Shown here piece after piece: positions 25,011 through 33,447 of a DNA stretch of 64,000 bases (position 1 is the first letter of the stretch; each line of letters begins with the position of its first letter). The notes beneath the pieces were generated by a model. It was given only the letters and a program-made list of their open reading frames with translations. It made no database searches and was not told the DNA's origin. A program made the translations under genes and the position numbers. Source of the DNA: Bradyrhizobium japonicum USDA 6 (GTDB taxonomy: Bacteria; Pseudomonadota; Alphaproteobacteria; Rhizobiales; Xanthobacteraceae); contig NC_017249.1 in assembly GCF_000284375.1 (NCBI RefSeq), positions 1,364,001 to 1,428,000 on the forward strand. Direction: 5' to 3'.

Positions 25011-25886
25011 ATGCCGACCTATCTGCCGTTCGATCCGAACCCCCGCCGACCGGTCAGGGCGCCGCCGCCGAAGACCGTCGACAGCCAGTTTCACGTGCTG
25101 GGGCCCATCGACAAATATCCGGAGCGGCCCGGTGCGGCCTATCGGATGCCGAGCGCGACCTGGGAGGCGGCGCTGCGCGTGCACAAGACGCTCGGCATCG
25201 AGCGCGGCATCATCGTGCAGACCACAACCTATGGTGCGGATCATTCGGTCGTACTCGACGGTCTTGCGGCGATGGGCCCGAACTATCGCGGCTGCGCCAA
25301 CGCACTGGTGTTCGCGGAAGCGAGCGACTCGTATCTTTCCAAGCTGCATGACGCCGGCGTCCGCGGCGCGCGCTTCAGTTTCCGCCAGGAGCTCGGCGCC
25401 GTGCTGTCGGACGCCGATTTCGCCCGCGCCATCGCGCGCATCCGCGAGCTCGGCTGGTACGTGAAGATCCAGCCCGAGAAGGACGGCATCGTCTCCAGCG
25501 TCGCCAAGTACGAGAATCTCGACGTGCCCGTGCTGATCGACCACATGGCGCGGCCCGATCCGGAAGCCGGCAAGGCCGATCCGAACCTGCGCAAGATGCT
25601 CGAGCTGCTCGCCAAGGGCAATTTCTGGGTGATGCTGTCGCTCGGCGAGAAGACCTCGAAGGCCGGCCCGCCTTACGACGACGTCATCCCGATCGCGCGC
25701 GCCTATATCGAGGCCGCAATCGACCGCTGCGTCTGGGCCAGCGACTGGCCGCATCCCGTCTCCGTCAAGCAGCCGCCCAACGACGCCGACCTGCTCGAGC
25801 TGATGTACCGCTACGCGCCCGACCAGACCGAGCTGGAGAAGATCCTGGTGCACAATCCGGCAAAGCTGTTCGGCTTTCCGGATTAG
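25011..25886 (+). CDS. Amidohydrolase-superfamily lactonase (LigI-like)
   Basis: A 291-residue TIM-barrel hydrolase resembling 2-pyrone-4,6-dicarboxylate lactonase. Landmarks are DSQFHVLGP near residue 23, KIQPEKDG, VLIDHMARPDP and WASDWPHP. The first metal motif, normally His-x-His in the superfamily, reads Gln-Phe-His here. LigI itself works without a divalent metal, so this may still be active. It is the last gene in the rightward catabolic operon, 13 bp after the RidA gene. It may open a lactone intermediate. Confidence 0.82.
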   Translation: MPTYLPFDPNPRRPVRAPPPKTVDSQFHVLGPIDKYPERPGAAYRMPSATWEAALRVHKTLGIERGIIVQTTTYGADHSVVLDGLAAMGPNYRGCANALVFAEASDSYLSKLHDAGVRGARFSFRQELGAVLSDADFARAIARIRELGWYVKIQPEKDGIVSSVAKYENLDVPVLIDHMARPDPEAGKADPNLRKMLELLAKGNFWVMLSLGEKTSKAGPPYDDVIPIARAYIEAAIDRCVWASDWPHPVSVKQPPNDADLLELMYRYAPDQTELEKILVHNPAKLFGFPD

Positions 25887-25898
25887 GGCGCAATTGAT

Positions 25899-26906
25899 TC
25901 ACACCGCCGGCTGCGCCGCCAGCCGGTCGCGCACCTCGGCTGCGATCTCGAACGAGCGCAGCCGCGCGGCGTGGTCGTAGATCTGGCCCGTCGTCATCAG
26001 CTCGTCCGCGCCGGTCTCGGCGATCAGTGCCTTCAGCTTCTGCTCGACCGTTTCAGGCGTGCCGACGGCGGAGCAGGACAGCGACTGGCCAACCATGGCT
26101 TTCTCGGCCGGCGACCACAGTGCGTCCATGTCGTCGACCGGCGGCGGCAGCGGGCCGGGCGTGCCGCGGCGCAGATTGATGAACTGCTGCTGGAGCGAGG
26201 AGAACATCCGCTGCGCCTCCGCGTCGCTCTCGGCGGCGAACACGTTGACGCCGACCATCGCGTAGGGTTTGTCGAGCTGTGCCGATGGCTCGAAGCGCGC
26301 GCGATATTCGCGCAGCGCCGGCATCATCATTTGAGGCGCGAAATGCGAGGCGAACGCGAATGGCAGCCCGAGCATCGCGGCAAGCTGCGCACCGAAGGTG
26401 CTCGATCCCAGGATCCAGAGCGGCACCTTCGTCCCAAAGCCGGGCACGGCGCGGATCGCCTGGTTCGGCTGGACATCACCGAGCAGCGCCTGCAATTCCA
26501 GCACGTCATGCGGAAAGTTCTCGGAACTGGTGGCAAGATCGCGCCGCAATGCCCGCGCGGTGAACTGGTCGGTGCCCGGTGCGCGGCCGAGCCCGAGATC
26601 GATGCGCCCGGGATAGAGCGACTCCAGCGTGCCGAACTGCTCGGCGATAACCAGCGGCGAATGGTTCGGCAGCATGATCCCGCCAGACCCGACCCGGATC
26701 GTCCTGGTCCCGCCCGCGACGTGCCCGATCACCACCGACGTCGCCGCGCTCGCGATGCCCGTCATGTTGTGATGCTCGGCCAGCCAGAACCGCTTGTAGC
26801 CCCAGGCCTCGGCATGCTGGGCGAGGTCGAGCGAATTGCGGAACGCCTGCGCCGCATCGCCACCTCTTCGGATGGGAGCGAGGTCGAGCACGGAGAAGGG
26901 GATCAT
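25899..26906 (-). CDS. Luciferase-like (LLM class) flavin-dependent oxidoreductase
   Basis: A 335-residue bacterial luciferase-fold enzyme. Landmarks are [27 protein letters not shown], the WLAEHHNM motif, [44 protein letters not shown] (each in part) and the C-terminal [17 protein letters not shown]. This resembles the MsnO8/YhbW-type group. It converges with the catabolic operon (13-bp gap). It may use flavin reduced by the gene product at 22240, but orientation means separate transcription. Confidence 0.88.
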   Translation of the reverse strand: MIPFSVLDLAPIRRGGDAAQAFRNSLDLAQHAEAWGYKRFWLAEHHNMTGIASAATSVVIGHVAGGTRTIRVGSGGIMLPNHSPLVIAEQFGTLESLYPGRIDLGLGRAPGTDQFTARALRRDLATSSENFPHDVLELQALLGDVQPNQAIRAVPGFGTKVPLWILGSSTFGAQLAAMLGLPFAFASHFAPQMMMPALREYRARFEPSAQLDKPYAMVGVNVFAAESDAEAQRMFSSLQQQFINLRRGTPGPLPPPVDDMDALWSPAEKAMVGQSLSCSAVGTPETVEQKLKALIAETGADELMTTGQIYDHAARLRSFEIAAEVRDRLAAQPAV

Positions 26907-27091
26907 GGGAGGGTACCGGGTGGGAGTGCGATGTGCTGCGGCCTCACATGTAGTGGCTTATTACGGAAATGTTAGCGCGGCCGTAGCGCGCAAATGCAAT
27001 CCAAATCCGCTGTACAACGATGGTGTTGCCATTCCCTTTGTAACGCCCGCAGCGGTCGAGATGTGGCCGGCACCTTTCCCGTTGGCGGCAG

Positions 27092-27310
27092 CTACAGCAA
27101 GCCGCGCTTGTGCTGGATGATGATGATAACGCGAATGATGCAGTCCGATACTGACTCGCCGGGCCGCCGTGCCTTGTGCAGCATTTGCCACGTCGCCTCA
27201 TCGATCTGTATCTGCCATTTGCCGCTTGCCAGGCGTCGTCCGGTATCGTCGGACGGGAACTCGGCCGCAATCAGAGCGCGGCACTCGTCGGTGATTTCAA
27301 TTTCCGGCAT
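27092..27310 (-). CDS. Small hypothetical protein, possibly antitoxin-like
   Basis: A 72-residue acidic-to-basic protein starting [14 protein letters not shown]. The C-terminal part ([27 protein letters not shown]) recalls the short strand-helix-helix pattern of some CopG/VapB-type antitoxins, including a GESVSD-like turn. No toxin partner is visible next to it. The assignment is weak and the gene could be an unrelated accessory protein. Confidence 0.4.
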   Translation of the reverse strand: MPEIEITDECRALIAAEFPSDDTGRRLASGKWQIQIDEATWQMLHKARRPGESVSDCIIRVIIIIQHKRGLL

Positions 27311-27706
27311 TGTTGGTCGTTCTCGCGGACGGTGTACTCGCGTGCAGCCCTCGCCCGATCCGGAGAGATCAGCCAGTTAAATCGCGGTAACAACCGATCC
27401 AGCCGAAGCCGATGCCGATCGTCCTGACCATGGACGAGGAGCGCGACATCTGGACGCAGTCGCGGTAGGGCGGTGCGCCGCCACCAGTGGATGCCTGCTG
27501 AATATTGAGGGATGCGGCGCTGACAAGAAAGATCATTCAATGGCTTGGGTCGCGTTTGCGCAGCCGTGACGCTTGAGTCGTCGGGCTCCCGTCGTCGCCG
27601 GACATTGCCAATCCTTCACAACCTTAATGCGGTTTAACGAGGTTTCCGTAAGCGGTGCGGGTAAACCGCGTGTCGCGGGGGCGTCCTCCAGACACGAGAT
27701 GACGCC
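27311..27706. other. Gene-poor stretch with a likely gene remnant
   Basis: No intact gene was recognised in these 396 bp. It holds the short SRAP-like remnant at 27394-27468 and an inverted repeat GCGGTTTA (27630-27637) / TAAACCGC (27661-27668). Together with the small genes either side it looks like eroded accessory DNA. Confidence 0.4.
27394..27468 (+). pseudogene. Possible C-terminal remnant of an SOS-response-associated peptidase (SRAP)
   Basis: The 24 codons before the TAG at 27466 include PIQPKPMPIVLT and DEERDIW, which recall the IHPKAMPVIL...EERDVW segment near the C-terminus of SRAP/YedK-type DNA-crosslinking proteins. A TAA lies just upstream in the same frame, and no complete domain is present. 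The match is from memory of the family and is short. Confidence 0.35.
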
Positions 27707-27943
27707 GTGAAGTTTGACGAACAGGAACGCACCGCGCTGACGGACGCTGGGTTTTCCGTCGCCGACAACAGCAAGGCTGCCTACGTCGAAGCCGTCGTGG
27801 TGATCGCCGCGTACGACGCCGAAACCTATTGGCTGACGTTCGCCCTGCCGAATGATGCCCAGATCGTGTGCGTTGTGCCACGCGACCAGATTGCCGACGC
27901 GATCACGTATAACCACGCAGCTCGGCGGAACCAATTCCAGTGA
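27707..27943 (+). CDS. Hypothetical protein (78 aa), coupled to the next gene
   Basis: A 78-residue acidic protein starting at a GTG (MKFDEQERTALTDAG) with a beta-strand-rich middle (YVEAVVVIAAYDAETYWLTFAL). It ends in an overlap (GTGA) with the start of the next gene, which supports real, coupled translation. No family is recognised. Similar small coupled genes are common in plasmid or island DNA. Confidence 0.5.
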   Translation: MKFDEQERTALTDAGFSVADNSKAAYVEAVVVIAAYDAETYWLTFALPNDAQIVCVVPRDQIADAITYNHAARRNQFQ

Positions 27944-28389
27944 AGCTGACCTTCCCTCATGCAAGGCTGAAGGCGCTCTGGAACGAGGCCGTCCGGCAAT
28001 GGCCGGTTGCGGTGCGAGCCATGAACGGTCGAGATTCACCCGGTTTCTGGCTTGTCGGTGGCCAAGGCATCTATCTCGTGCATAACGGCGCCAGGCCTCG
28101 GGGCAGCGTGACTCTGGCCTACGCCAACGAATGCGACCCGCTCAAAGTGCCGGCCCAAAGTTGGTTGGGTATCAAGCGCGCCATCTTCGGCGATAACGAT
28201 GGGAGGGAATTCGTCGATCTGGTGATGATCGGCACGGCCGTCGATGCCGGCGCCGACGTCGAGGTGACCTTCGAGCCCGACACGATGACGGTGGCTGTCG
28301 TCGAAAAAGGAACGGCGAGCATACGACTGCAATCGCCGCGCATCCGGGACAAAAATGACACGGCGTCAGGACGCAGTTGTCGGGTTTGA
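27940..28389 (+). CDS. Hypothetical protein, DUF3085-like
   Basis: A 149-residue protein starting at GTG 27940. The segment GFWLVGGQGIYLVHNGARP with KRAIFGDNDGREFVDLVMI recalls DUF3085 proteins found on rhizobial plasmids and islands, function unknown. It overlaps the previous gene by 4 bp. It converges with the SulP transporter gene, whose stop lies 13 bp on. The family call is from memory and should be treated as tentative. Confidence 0.5.
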   Translation: MKLTFPHARLKALWNEAVRQWPVAVRAMNGRDSPGFWLVGGQGIYLVHNGARPRGSVTLAYANECDPLKVPAQSWLGIKRAIFGDNDGREFVDLVMIGTAVDAGADVEVTFEPDTMTVAVVEKGTASIRLQSPRIRDKNDTASGRSCRV

Positions 28390-28402
28390 GTCTGAATCTC
28401 GG

Positions 28403-30157
28403 CTAAGGACCAGACGCGGTATCTTGGCCCGCTACTCTCTCCAAGCCCTGCACATCGTCGTCCTCCCAGTCCTCCCATTCCACGTTGTTGGTTTCGAGAT
28501 AGCGGGCGACGGCTACGCCGATTGTCGGGAAGAAGTAATGCTCTCCAAGCTGCGCGAAGAGGCCAAATCTTTTCAGCTTGTCCTTCACGGGATCTTTGAG
28601 TTCGGCAAAGCAAAACTCTATGCCTTGCGCGTGCAACGATCGGTCCAGTTCGGCGACCACGTCGCAGGCGGTGACGTCTACGCTCGTGACCGGCTCCGCG
28701 GCAACAACTAGCCAATGCACGGGTGTTGGCGATGTCGCTACGGCATCCAGGACGCGTTCCCTGAAGAATTCGGCGTTGGCAAAGAACAGAGGTGCATCCC
28801 AGCGAAACAGGACCAGCCCGGGGACCCGGCGCGCATCCGGATATCGTGTGATGTCGTGATAGCCTTTGACGCCGTAGGCGCGCCCCAATATTGCGGAGTG
28901 TGGGCGCCAACCGTCCCACAGGAACTCGATGATGGCGATTGCGATCGCAAGACCAATTCCTGGAATGACTCCGAGCACTGCTACACCGACAAGGCAGACG
29001 ATGGCCAGCCAGAATTCCCAGCGTTGAATGCGATAGATTCGCTTGAGGTCGGCAACTTCAATCAACCCAATCGCCGATGCGATGACGACGGCGGCCAATG
29101 CGGCGGTGGGCAAATGTTGAAGCAGGCTCGGCGCGACCAGGAGGAGCAACGCGATGGCAAGCGCGCCTACGACGCTGGTGAGTTGAGTGCGGGCACCGGC
29201 GGCTTCCGCAACGGGTGTCCGTGAACTACTGCTGCTGATCGGGAAGCCCTGGAAAAATCCCGTCGCCAGATTGGCGGCACCGAGCCCGACCATCTCTTGG
29301 TTGGGATCGACCCGAGACCCCAATCGCGCAGCGTAGGCACGTGAAAGTACGCTCGTATCGGCAAACGAAACCATCGCTACTGCACAACCGCCGATCAGCA
29401 CCGGGATGAGATCGCTGGAGGTGATCCATGGGACAACGAAGCCCGGCAGGCCCTGGGGAAGGGGGCCCAGCACCTTGACGCCGTATTGCGTCCCGAGATC
29501 AAGCACCCCGACGACGAGCGTGGCCCCAACGACCGCGATCAGAAGGCCCGGTACCCGCTTGTTGTTCCCGAGAAGCAGGATCACGATCAACGTGGCGAGG
29601 CCAATCGCGAACGCGACCCAGTTTATCTGCCCCCCAAGGATCGCGCTGACAATCGCCCACAGGCTTCGCAGTGGCCCCTCGCTCTCGATGGAAAAGCCGA
29701 AGAGCTTGGGCAGCTGGCTGATCAATACGGTCAGGGCAATTCCGTTCATATACCCGTAGCGTATCGGCTTCGAGAGAAGCTCGGTGATAAAGCCAAGGCG
29801 CGCGACACCTGCCAGGACACAGACCGTCCCTGAGACAATCGCCATCATGCCCGCGAGTGTCACGGCCCGCAGGGGATCGCCCTGAGCCAAGGGAGCGATG
29901 ACTCCAAGGAGTATTGCCGCCAGCGCCGAGTCGGGTCCGAGGACGAGAATGCGGCTTGGGCCGAACAGCGCGTAGGCCAGCAGCGGCACGATCGTTGCGT
30001 ACAAGCCGTAGATGCCCGGCAGGCCCGATGCAGTTGCATAGGCAATGCCGACCGGGACCAGCATTGTCGCCAGGACGATGCCGGCGAAGATATCGTGCGG
30101 AAGCGATGCTGCCTCATATTGACGGAGAGTGTCGAACCCGGGCAACCAGCGCTTCAT
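28403..30157 (-). CDS. SulP-family anion transporter with C-terminal STAS domain
   Basis: A 584-residue inner-membrane transporter. The SulP core begins with DIFAGIVLATMLVPVGIAYA and GLYATIVPLLAYALFGPSR and continues through about a dozen hydrophobic segments. A cytoplasmic STAS domain follows (about residues 430-565; LVVAAEPVTSVDVTACDV is its phosphoacceptor-like region). SulP proteins carry sulfate, bicarbonate or other anions. The start at 30157 (MKRWLPGF) is preferred to an upstream ATG. The gene stands alone in an accessory stretch. Confidence 0.9.
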   Translation of the reverse strand: MKRWLPGFDTLRQYEAASLPHDIFAGIVLATMLVPVGIAYATASGLPGIYGLYATIVPLLAYALFGPSRILVLGPDSALAAILLGVIAPLAQGDPLRAVTLAGMMAIVSGTVCVLAGVARLGFITELLSKPIRYGYMNGIALTVLISQLPKLFGFSIESEGPLRSLWAIVSAILGGQINWVAFAIGLATLIVILLLGNNKRVPGLLIAVVGATLVVGVLDLGTQYGVKVLGPLPQGLPGFVVPWITSSDLIPVLIGGCAVAMVSFADTSVLSRAYAARLGSRVDPNQEMVGLGAANLATGFFQGFPISSSSSRTPVAEAAGARTQLTSVVGALAIALLLLVAPSLLQHLPTAALAAVVIASAIGLIEVADLKRIYRIQRWEFWLAIVCLVGVAVLGVIPGIGLAIAIAIIEFLWDGWRPHSAILGRAYGVKGYHDITRYPDARRVPGLVLFRWDAPLFFANAEFFRERVLDAVATSPTPVHWLVVAAEPVTSVDVTACDVVAELDRSLHAQGIEFCFAELKDPVKDKLKRFGLFAQLGEHYFFPTIGVAVARYLETNNVEWEDWEDDDVQGLERVAGQDTASGP

Positions 30158-30527
30158 TGATGGTCTCTTCCAGCCCGCATCGAGCAAGTTTGCCCCGCAG
30201 GATGTGATGGACCGATCAGGCTATTACGCCCGCAGCAGGCTGAACAGTGGCCCGGCGCTATGGCCGAAGCAGCACAGCGGGCCATGAGTGCCAGCCGGCA
30301 CCAAGTCTTCCCTGCGCCCTCTTCACGGAAGAGGGGAAGGACCAAAACCGAACTCGGACGTTTCATGCCGCGAGAATGGCGTTCATTCGCGGCTGTTCGA
30401 GCGGCCCGCACCTCCGTTCACAACCCTGTTATTGCGACCTGTGGCGCCCGTTGTCTCAACTGGGCGTTTTGCGCCTGTTGTTGTACCCTTGGTGAGACAA
30501 CTGCTGGGGTCGCGAGGAGGAACTGAC
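30158..30527. other. Intergenic region between divergent genes
   Basis: This 370-bp spacer separates the leftward SulP gene from the rightward Tat-type secreted protein gene and should contain both promoters. Short frames overlap on all strands without family features. No palindromic operator was recognised. Confidence 0.35.
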
Positions 30528-31016
30528 ATGGCCATGGTCGTACTCAACCGACGCTATCTCCTCGCCGCCGGCGGCTCGGTCCTGGCGGCCGGGATGTCCG
30601 GGCTCCTGTTGCCTGCCCGCGCGGACGGCCTCGCACCGACCGAGTCGATGTCGGGTGGCGCGAACAACTACCGCAAGGGCGCGGCGATCGTGGACCGGAT
30701 CGGCAAGGGCGGCTTCTGGATGAGCGGCACCGTACGCCGCGCAGGCGACGGGGCGCCGCTCGCCGGGCAGCGCATCCAGATCTGGGCGCACACGACCGAA
30801 GGGCAGGAGCACGAGCCGCAGAGTCATGGCGCCACGCTCAGCGACAAGGACGGCAAGTTCCGGCTCGAGATGCCGCAGATCATTCCGATCTTCGGCCAAC
30901 CGCATGGTCACCTCGCCTATGACAGCGGTGAGTTCAAGACCGTCTTCCTGCGGCCGGTGATGCGGAGCGCGAAGGAGACGAGCCTGGAAGCGCACTTCGT
31001 CCTGCAGCCGGCCTGA
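30528..31016 (+). CDS. Tat-exported protein with intradiol-dioxygenase-like / prealbumin-like domain
   Basis: A 162-residue protein with a twin-arginine-type leader (NRRYLLAAGGSVLAAG, then LPARA as the cleavage site near residue 33). The mature part is a beta-sandwich with GAPLAGQRIQIWAHTTEG and DKDGKFRLEMP, like the core of intradiol dioxygenases and related secreted domains. The usual Tyr/His iron ligands are not all visible. A GAGGAGG ribosome site lies 7-8 bp upstream of the ATG. The next gene encodes a ferric-reductase-like membrane protein, suggesting a redox pair. Confidence 0.7.
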   Translation: MAMVVLNRRYLLAAGGSVLAAGMSGLLLPARADGLAPTESMSGGANNYRKGAAIVDRIGKGGFWMSGTVRRAGDGAPLAGQRIQIWAHTTEGQEHEPQSHGATLSDKDGKFRLEMPQIIPIFGQPHGHLAYDSGEFKTVFLRPVMRSAKETSLEAHFVLQPA

Positions 31017-31027
31017 CCGGGTTGCGA

Positions 31028-31666
31028 ATGAAGGGGTGGAGACTGGCCCGGGTGATCCTAATCTGGGTCGCCCTTGCTTTGGCCATTGGCGTGCCGATCG
31101 CCGCGGCAGCGGCAAGCGAGCAGCTCGCATGGCGCGGTCCGCTCTACATCCTGGCCGGGTTTGCGGGGATTGTTGCTCTCGGCCTCGTGCTCGTTCAGCC
31201 CCTGCTGATCGGCGGATATCTGCCGGGATTCCCGGCCTATCGCGGACGGCGCGCGCATCACTGGATCGGCGGCGCGCTGGTCGCAGCGATCGTGATCCAT
31301 GTCGCTGGCCTCTGGATCACCAGTCCGCCCGACATGATCGACGCGCTGACCTTCTCATCGCCGACGCTGTTCTCTCCCTTTGGCGTAACCGCCATGTGGG
31401 CCATCTTCGCGGTCGCGCTTTTGGCCGCCCTGCGCCGGCGATTGGGACTGCGACCGCGAACCTGGCGCTTCATTCACATGCCGCTGGCGATCGTCATCGT
31501 CGCAGGCAGCGTGGTCCATTGCCTGTTGATCGAGGGGACGATGGAGACGATCTCGAAGGCGGCGCTCTGCGCGCTCGTCCTCGCGGCAACCGTAAAAGCC
31601 ATGATCGACCTGCAGGTGTGGCGAAAGCGAAGGACGTTGCGCGGCGAGAGCACTGCGCCGCAGTGA
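31028..31666 (+). CDS. Ferric-reductase-like transmembrane protein
   Basis: A 212-residue membrane protein with about six hydrophobic segments. Histidines likely to bind haem b are placed as in the ferric reductase/MsrQ/NOX membrane domain: RAHHWIGGALVAAIVIHVAG and FIHMPLAIVIVAGSVVHC. There is no FAD/NAD(P) domain, so electrons must come from another partner. It begins 11 bp after the Tat-exported protein gene, so the two likely work together at the cytoplasmic membrane. ATG 31028 is preferred to a TTG 6 bp upstream. Confidence 0.8.
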   Translation: MKGWRLARVILIWVALALAIGVPIAAAAASEQLAWRGPLYILAGFAGIVALGLVLVQPLLIGGYLPGFPAYRGRRAHHWIGGALVAAIVIHVAGLWITSPPDMIDALTFSSPTLFSPFGVTAMWAIFAVALLAALRRRLGLRPRTWRFIHMPLAIVIVAGSVVHCLLIEGTMETISKAALCALVLAATVKAMIDLQVWRKRRTLRGESTAPQ

Positions 31667-31691
31667 CATGGCTGCGCGTAGATGGCCGCGC

Positions 31692-31771
31692 GTAGGATGG
31701 GTAGAGCGAAGCGAAACCCATCGCACTGTGTCTGCGCGGAAGCACGATGGGTTTCGCAAGCGCTTTACCTA
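31692..31771. repeat. Palindromic intergenic repeat (GGGTAGAGCGAAGCGAAACCCATC type)
   Basis: GCGAAACCCATCG (31711-31723) and CGATGGGTTTCGC (31745-31757) are perfect inverted copies, flanked by GTAGGATGGGTAGAGCG and GCTTTACCTAC. This layout is common in Bradyrhizobium intergenic DNA and can form a long hairpin after the membrane protein gene. Confidence 0.65.
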
Positions 31772-31871
31772 CGAAACTTTTGCTGACCGCCTTGTTCAAA
31801 CACGTTCGGCGTCGTCAGCACCAATCTCCGCTCCGCTTGTCGCAGATAGCGACGGGGCGTATCCTAGCGCG

Positions 31872-32360
31872 ATGGTTGTCAGTGCCCCCGAGCTGAAAGC
31901 GTTCCTGCTCGCGACACCGTTCTTCGGCGGTCTTCCGGACCCGAGCCTCGACCTGCTGATTTCGATGCTGGTCGAGTGCCGCTTTGATGCCGGCGCGACC
32001 GTCGTGGCGGAAGGCGAGCCGGGACGCTCGCTGTTCATCGTCAAATCCGGCCGGCTGGCGGTGAGCAAGCAGGCGAACTCGGGGAACGTCATCCCGATTT
32101 CCGTTCTGGAGGCTGGCGATTTCTTCGGTGAAATGACGCTGATCGAAATGCAGAATCGCTCCGCCACGGTGGTCGCGGAGAGTCCGACGGTGCTGTACGA
32201 GTTGACGGCGCAAAAGCTCTACGCCTGCTACAAGGCCGATATCCACGCCTATGTGATCGTCCTGCAGAACGTCAATCGCGAGCTATGCCGGCGGCTGCGC
32301 CGTGCCGACGATCGCCTCACCGGACACCAGGCGGGCGAAGACGAAACCCCTGCGCGATGA
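31872..32360 (+). CDS. Stand-alone cyclic nucleotide-binding domain protein
   Basis: A 162-residue protein consisting of one cNMP-binding (Crp-type) domain. LVECRFDAGATVVAEGEPGRSLFIVKSGRLAVS and LEAGDFFGEMTLIEMQNRSATVVAE (in part) form the beta-roll and phosphate-binding cassette; the FFGE...RSATV pattern has the Arg expected for cyclic nucleotide binding. No helix-turn-helix follows, so it is not a normal Crp/Fnr regulator. It may regulate a partner protein. The start at 31872 fits the domain boundary. Confidence 0.75.
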   Translation: MVVSAPELKAFLLATPFFGGLPDPSLDLLISMLVECRFDAGATVVAEGEPGRSLFIVKSGRLAVSKQANSGNVIPISVLEAGDFFGEMTLIEMQNRSATVVAESPTVLYELTAQKLYACYKADIHAYVIVLQNVNRELCRRLRRADDRLTGHQAGEDETPAR

Positions 32361-32365
32361 ATGTG

Positions 32366-32402
32366 GCCCCGGATTACGCTTGCGCGCCATCCGGGCTACG
32401 CC
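32366..32402. repeat. Short intergenic repeat remnant
   Basis: CCCGGAT...ATCCGGG arms around TTACGCTTGCGCGCC, with GGGCTAC at the right edge, match the family seen more fully at 37674-37739. Confidence 0.45.
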
Positions 32403-32412
32403 ACTTCGCGCT

Positions 32413-32904
32413 TCAGCCCACCGGCCCCGGGATCCAATCGTCCCCTGAAAGCGGGCTGACCCTTACGCCAGCAATGACTCCGAGCTCCAGGGTTGGATCG
32501 AAATGGCGCATCGTCCGCTCGTTGAGGTCGATGATGCGGCCGGGCCTTAATGGCCCCACGTCATTTATCTTGACGATGACCTTCTTGCCGACGGCCTCGA
32601 CGAGGGCATATTTCGGCCTCGCGCCAAATTGGACCCCACCGAATTTCCCGCGCAAATTCGTCTTGATGGCCGCCGCCCAGACAGAAGGATCATAGCGCTC
32701 GCCGGAGGCTGTGTTCGGACCGCCCTCTTCCTTGCCGGGCTTGAACGGATTGTACATGGATGCGGCGCCAACGATCGCCTCCCCGGAGGCGGCATCGACG
32801 ACGGCGCTTGAGTGAGCGCCACGCGCTTCACTTCGAGCAACGGTAATGGAAACGGCAAGCGCAACCAGGGCGCCGCAAATTGCGGCGCTCGAGCGGAACA
32901 GCAT
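32413..32904 (-). CDS. RlpA-like double-psi beta-barrel protein
   Basis: A 163-residue exported protein. The signal peptide starts MLFRSSAAICGALVALAVSI. The mature part has the RlpA/DPBB signature: GAASMYNPF, ASGERYDPSVWAAAIKTN, KKVIVKINDVGPLRPGRIIDL and a following helix. Such proteins bind or cleave peptidoglycan glycan strands. It lacks the SPOR domain found in full RlpA, and the usual catalytic Asp is supplied by the NDVGP segment. The start at 32904 has a CAGGAG ribosome site 5-10 bp upstream. Confidence 0.82.
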   Translation of the reverse strand: MLFRSSAAICGALVALAVSITVARSEARGAHSSAVVDAASGEAIVGAASMYNPFKPGKEEGGPNTASGERYDPSVWAAAIKTNLRGKFGGVQFGARPKYALVEAVGKKVIVKINDVGPLRPGRIIDLNERTMRHFDPTLELGVIAGVRVSPLSGDDWIPGPVG

Positions 32905-33222
32905 TATAACTCCTGTGATTTTTTCGATCGTCCGGTTCCGACACCGCAAGCATGGTCGAGCGAACGCGGAAGCGTTCACGAACTTGCACCAATGCTTTGC
33001 GGATTCGAGCCAACCCCTGGCTACGGAACCGATGCGCGAACCAGAGCGGCCCGCACGCAGTGTTTTAGGTTGTCACCGGTTAAGACAGAGAATGCGTCAG
33101 CAGCATGACCTGATGGAACCTGCGGTGAGTGACACGTGCGGTGTCGCCACAAGCTGACATGCTCGCGCTAATTGATCCGCCGGGCAAAACACCCGCCTCT
33201 CGCACAAACACGTCAATCCTCT
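32905..33222. other. Intergenic accessory DNA without a clear gene
   Basis: These 318 bp carry no frame with recognisable family features. The segment from about 33220 on (AAAAATATTCCACTTTACCGAAATTCGG, in part) is AT-richer than its surroundings and leads into a stretch that resembles a widespread rhizobial intergenic sequence. Confidence 0.35.
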
Positions 33223-33447
33223 TCAGCAAAAATATTCCACTTTACCGAAATTCGGAATTGCGGCATTCTCTCCGCCGTCCCGGCCCGAGAAGAGGGGCGA
33301 TCGTACGTCGTCACGAACGTGGGCCGGGGTGCGGTGGGCGCGGCGGTGCCGGGCACGCGAATGCGGGACCAGGGCGAGATGAACCTCGTGAGGGCCTTGA
33401 CTGCGTGCGGAACGGACGGCGGTGTTGACGTACACGAACACGGTCAT
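33223..33447 (-). pseudogene. Possible truncated or chimeric small gene
   Basis: The frame starts MTVFVYVNTA, which resembles the N-terminus of a small conserved Bradyrhizobium protein, then changes to Arg/His-rich sequence without family character (PHSRARHRRAHRTPAHVRDD). Its start overlaps the stop of the upstream small gene (ATGA), as in a real operon, so this may be a gene whose 3' part was replaced by unrelated intergenic repeat DNA. The family recollection is uncertain. Confidence 0.35.
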
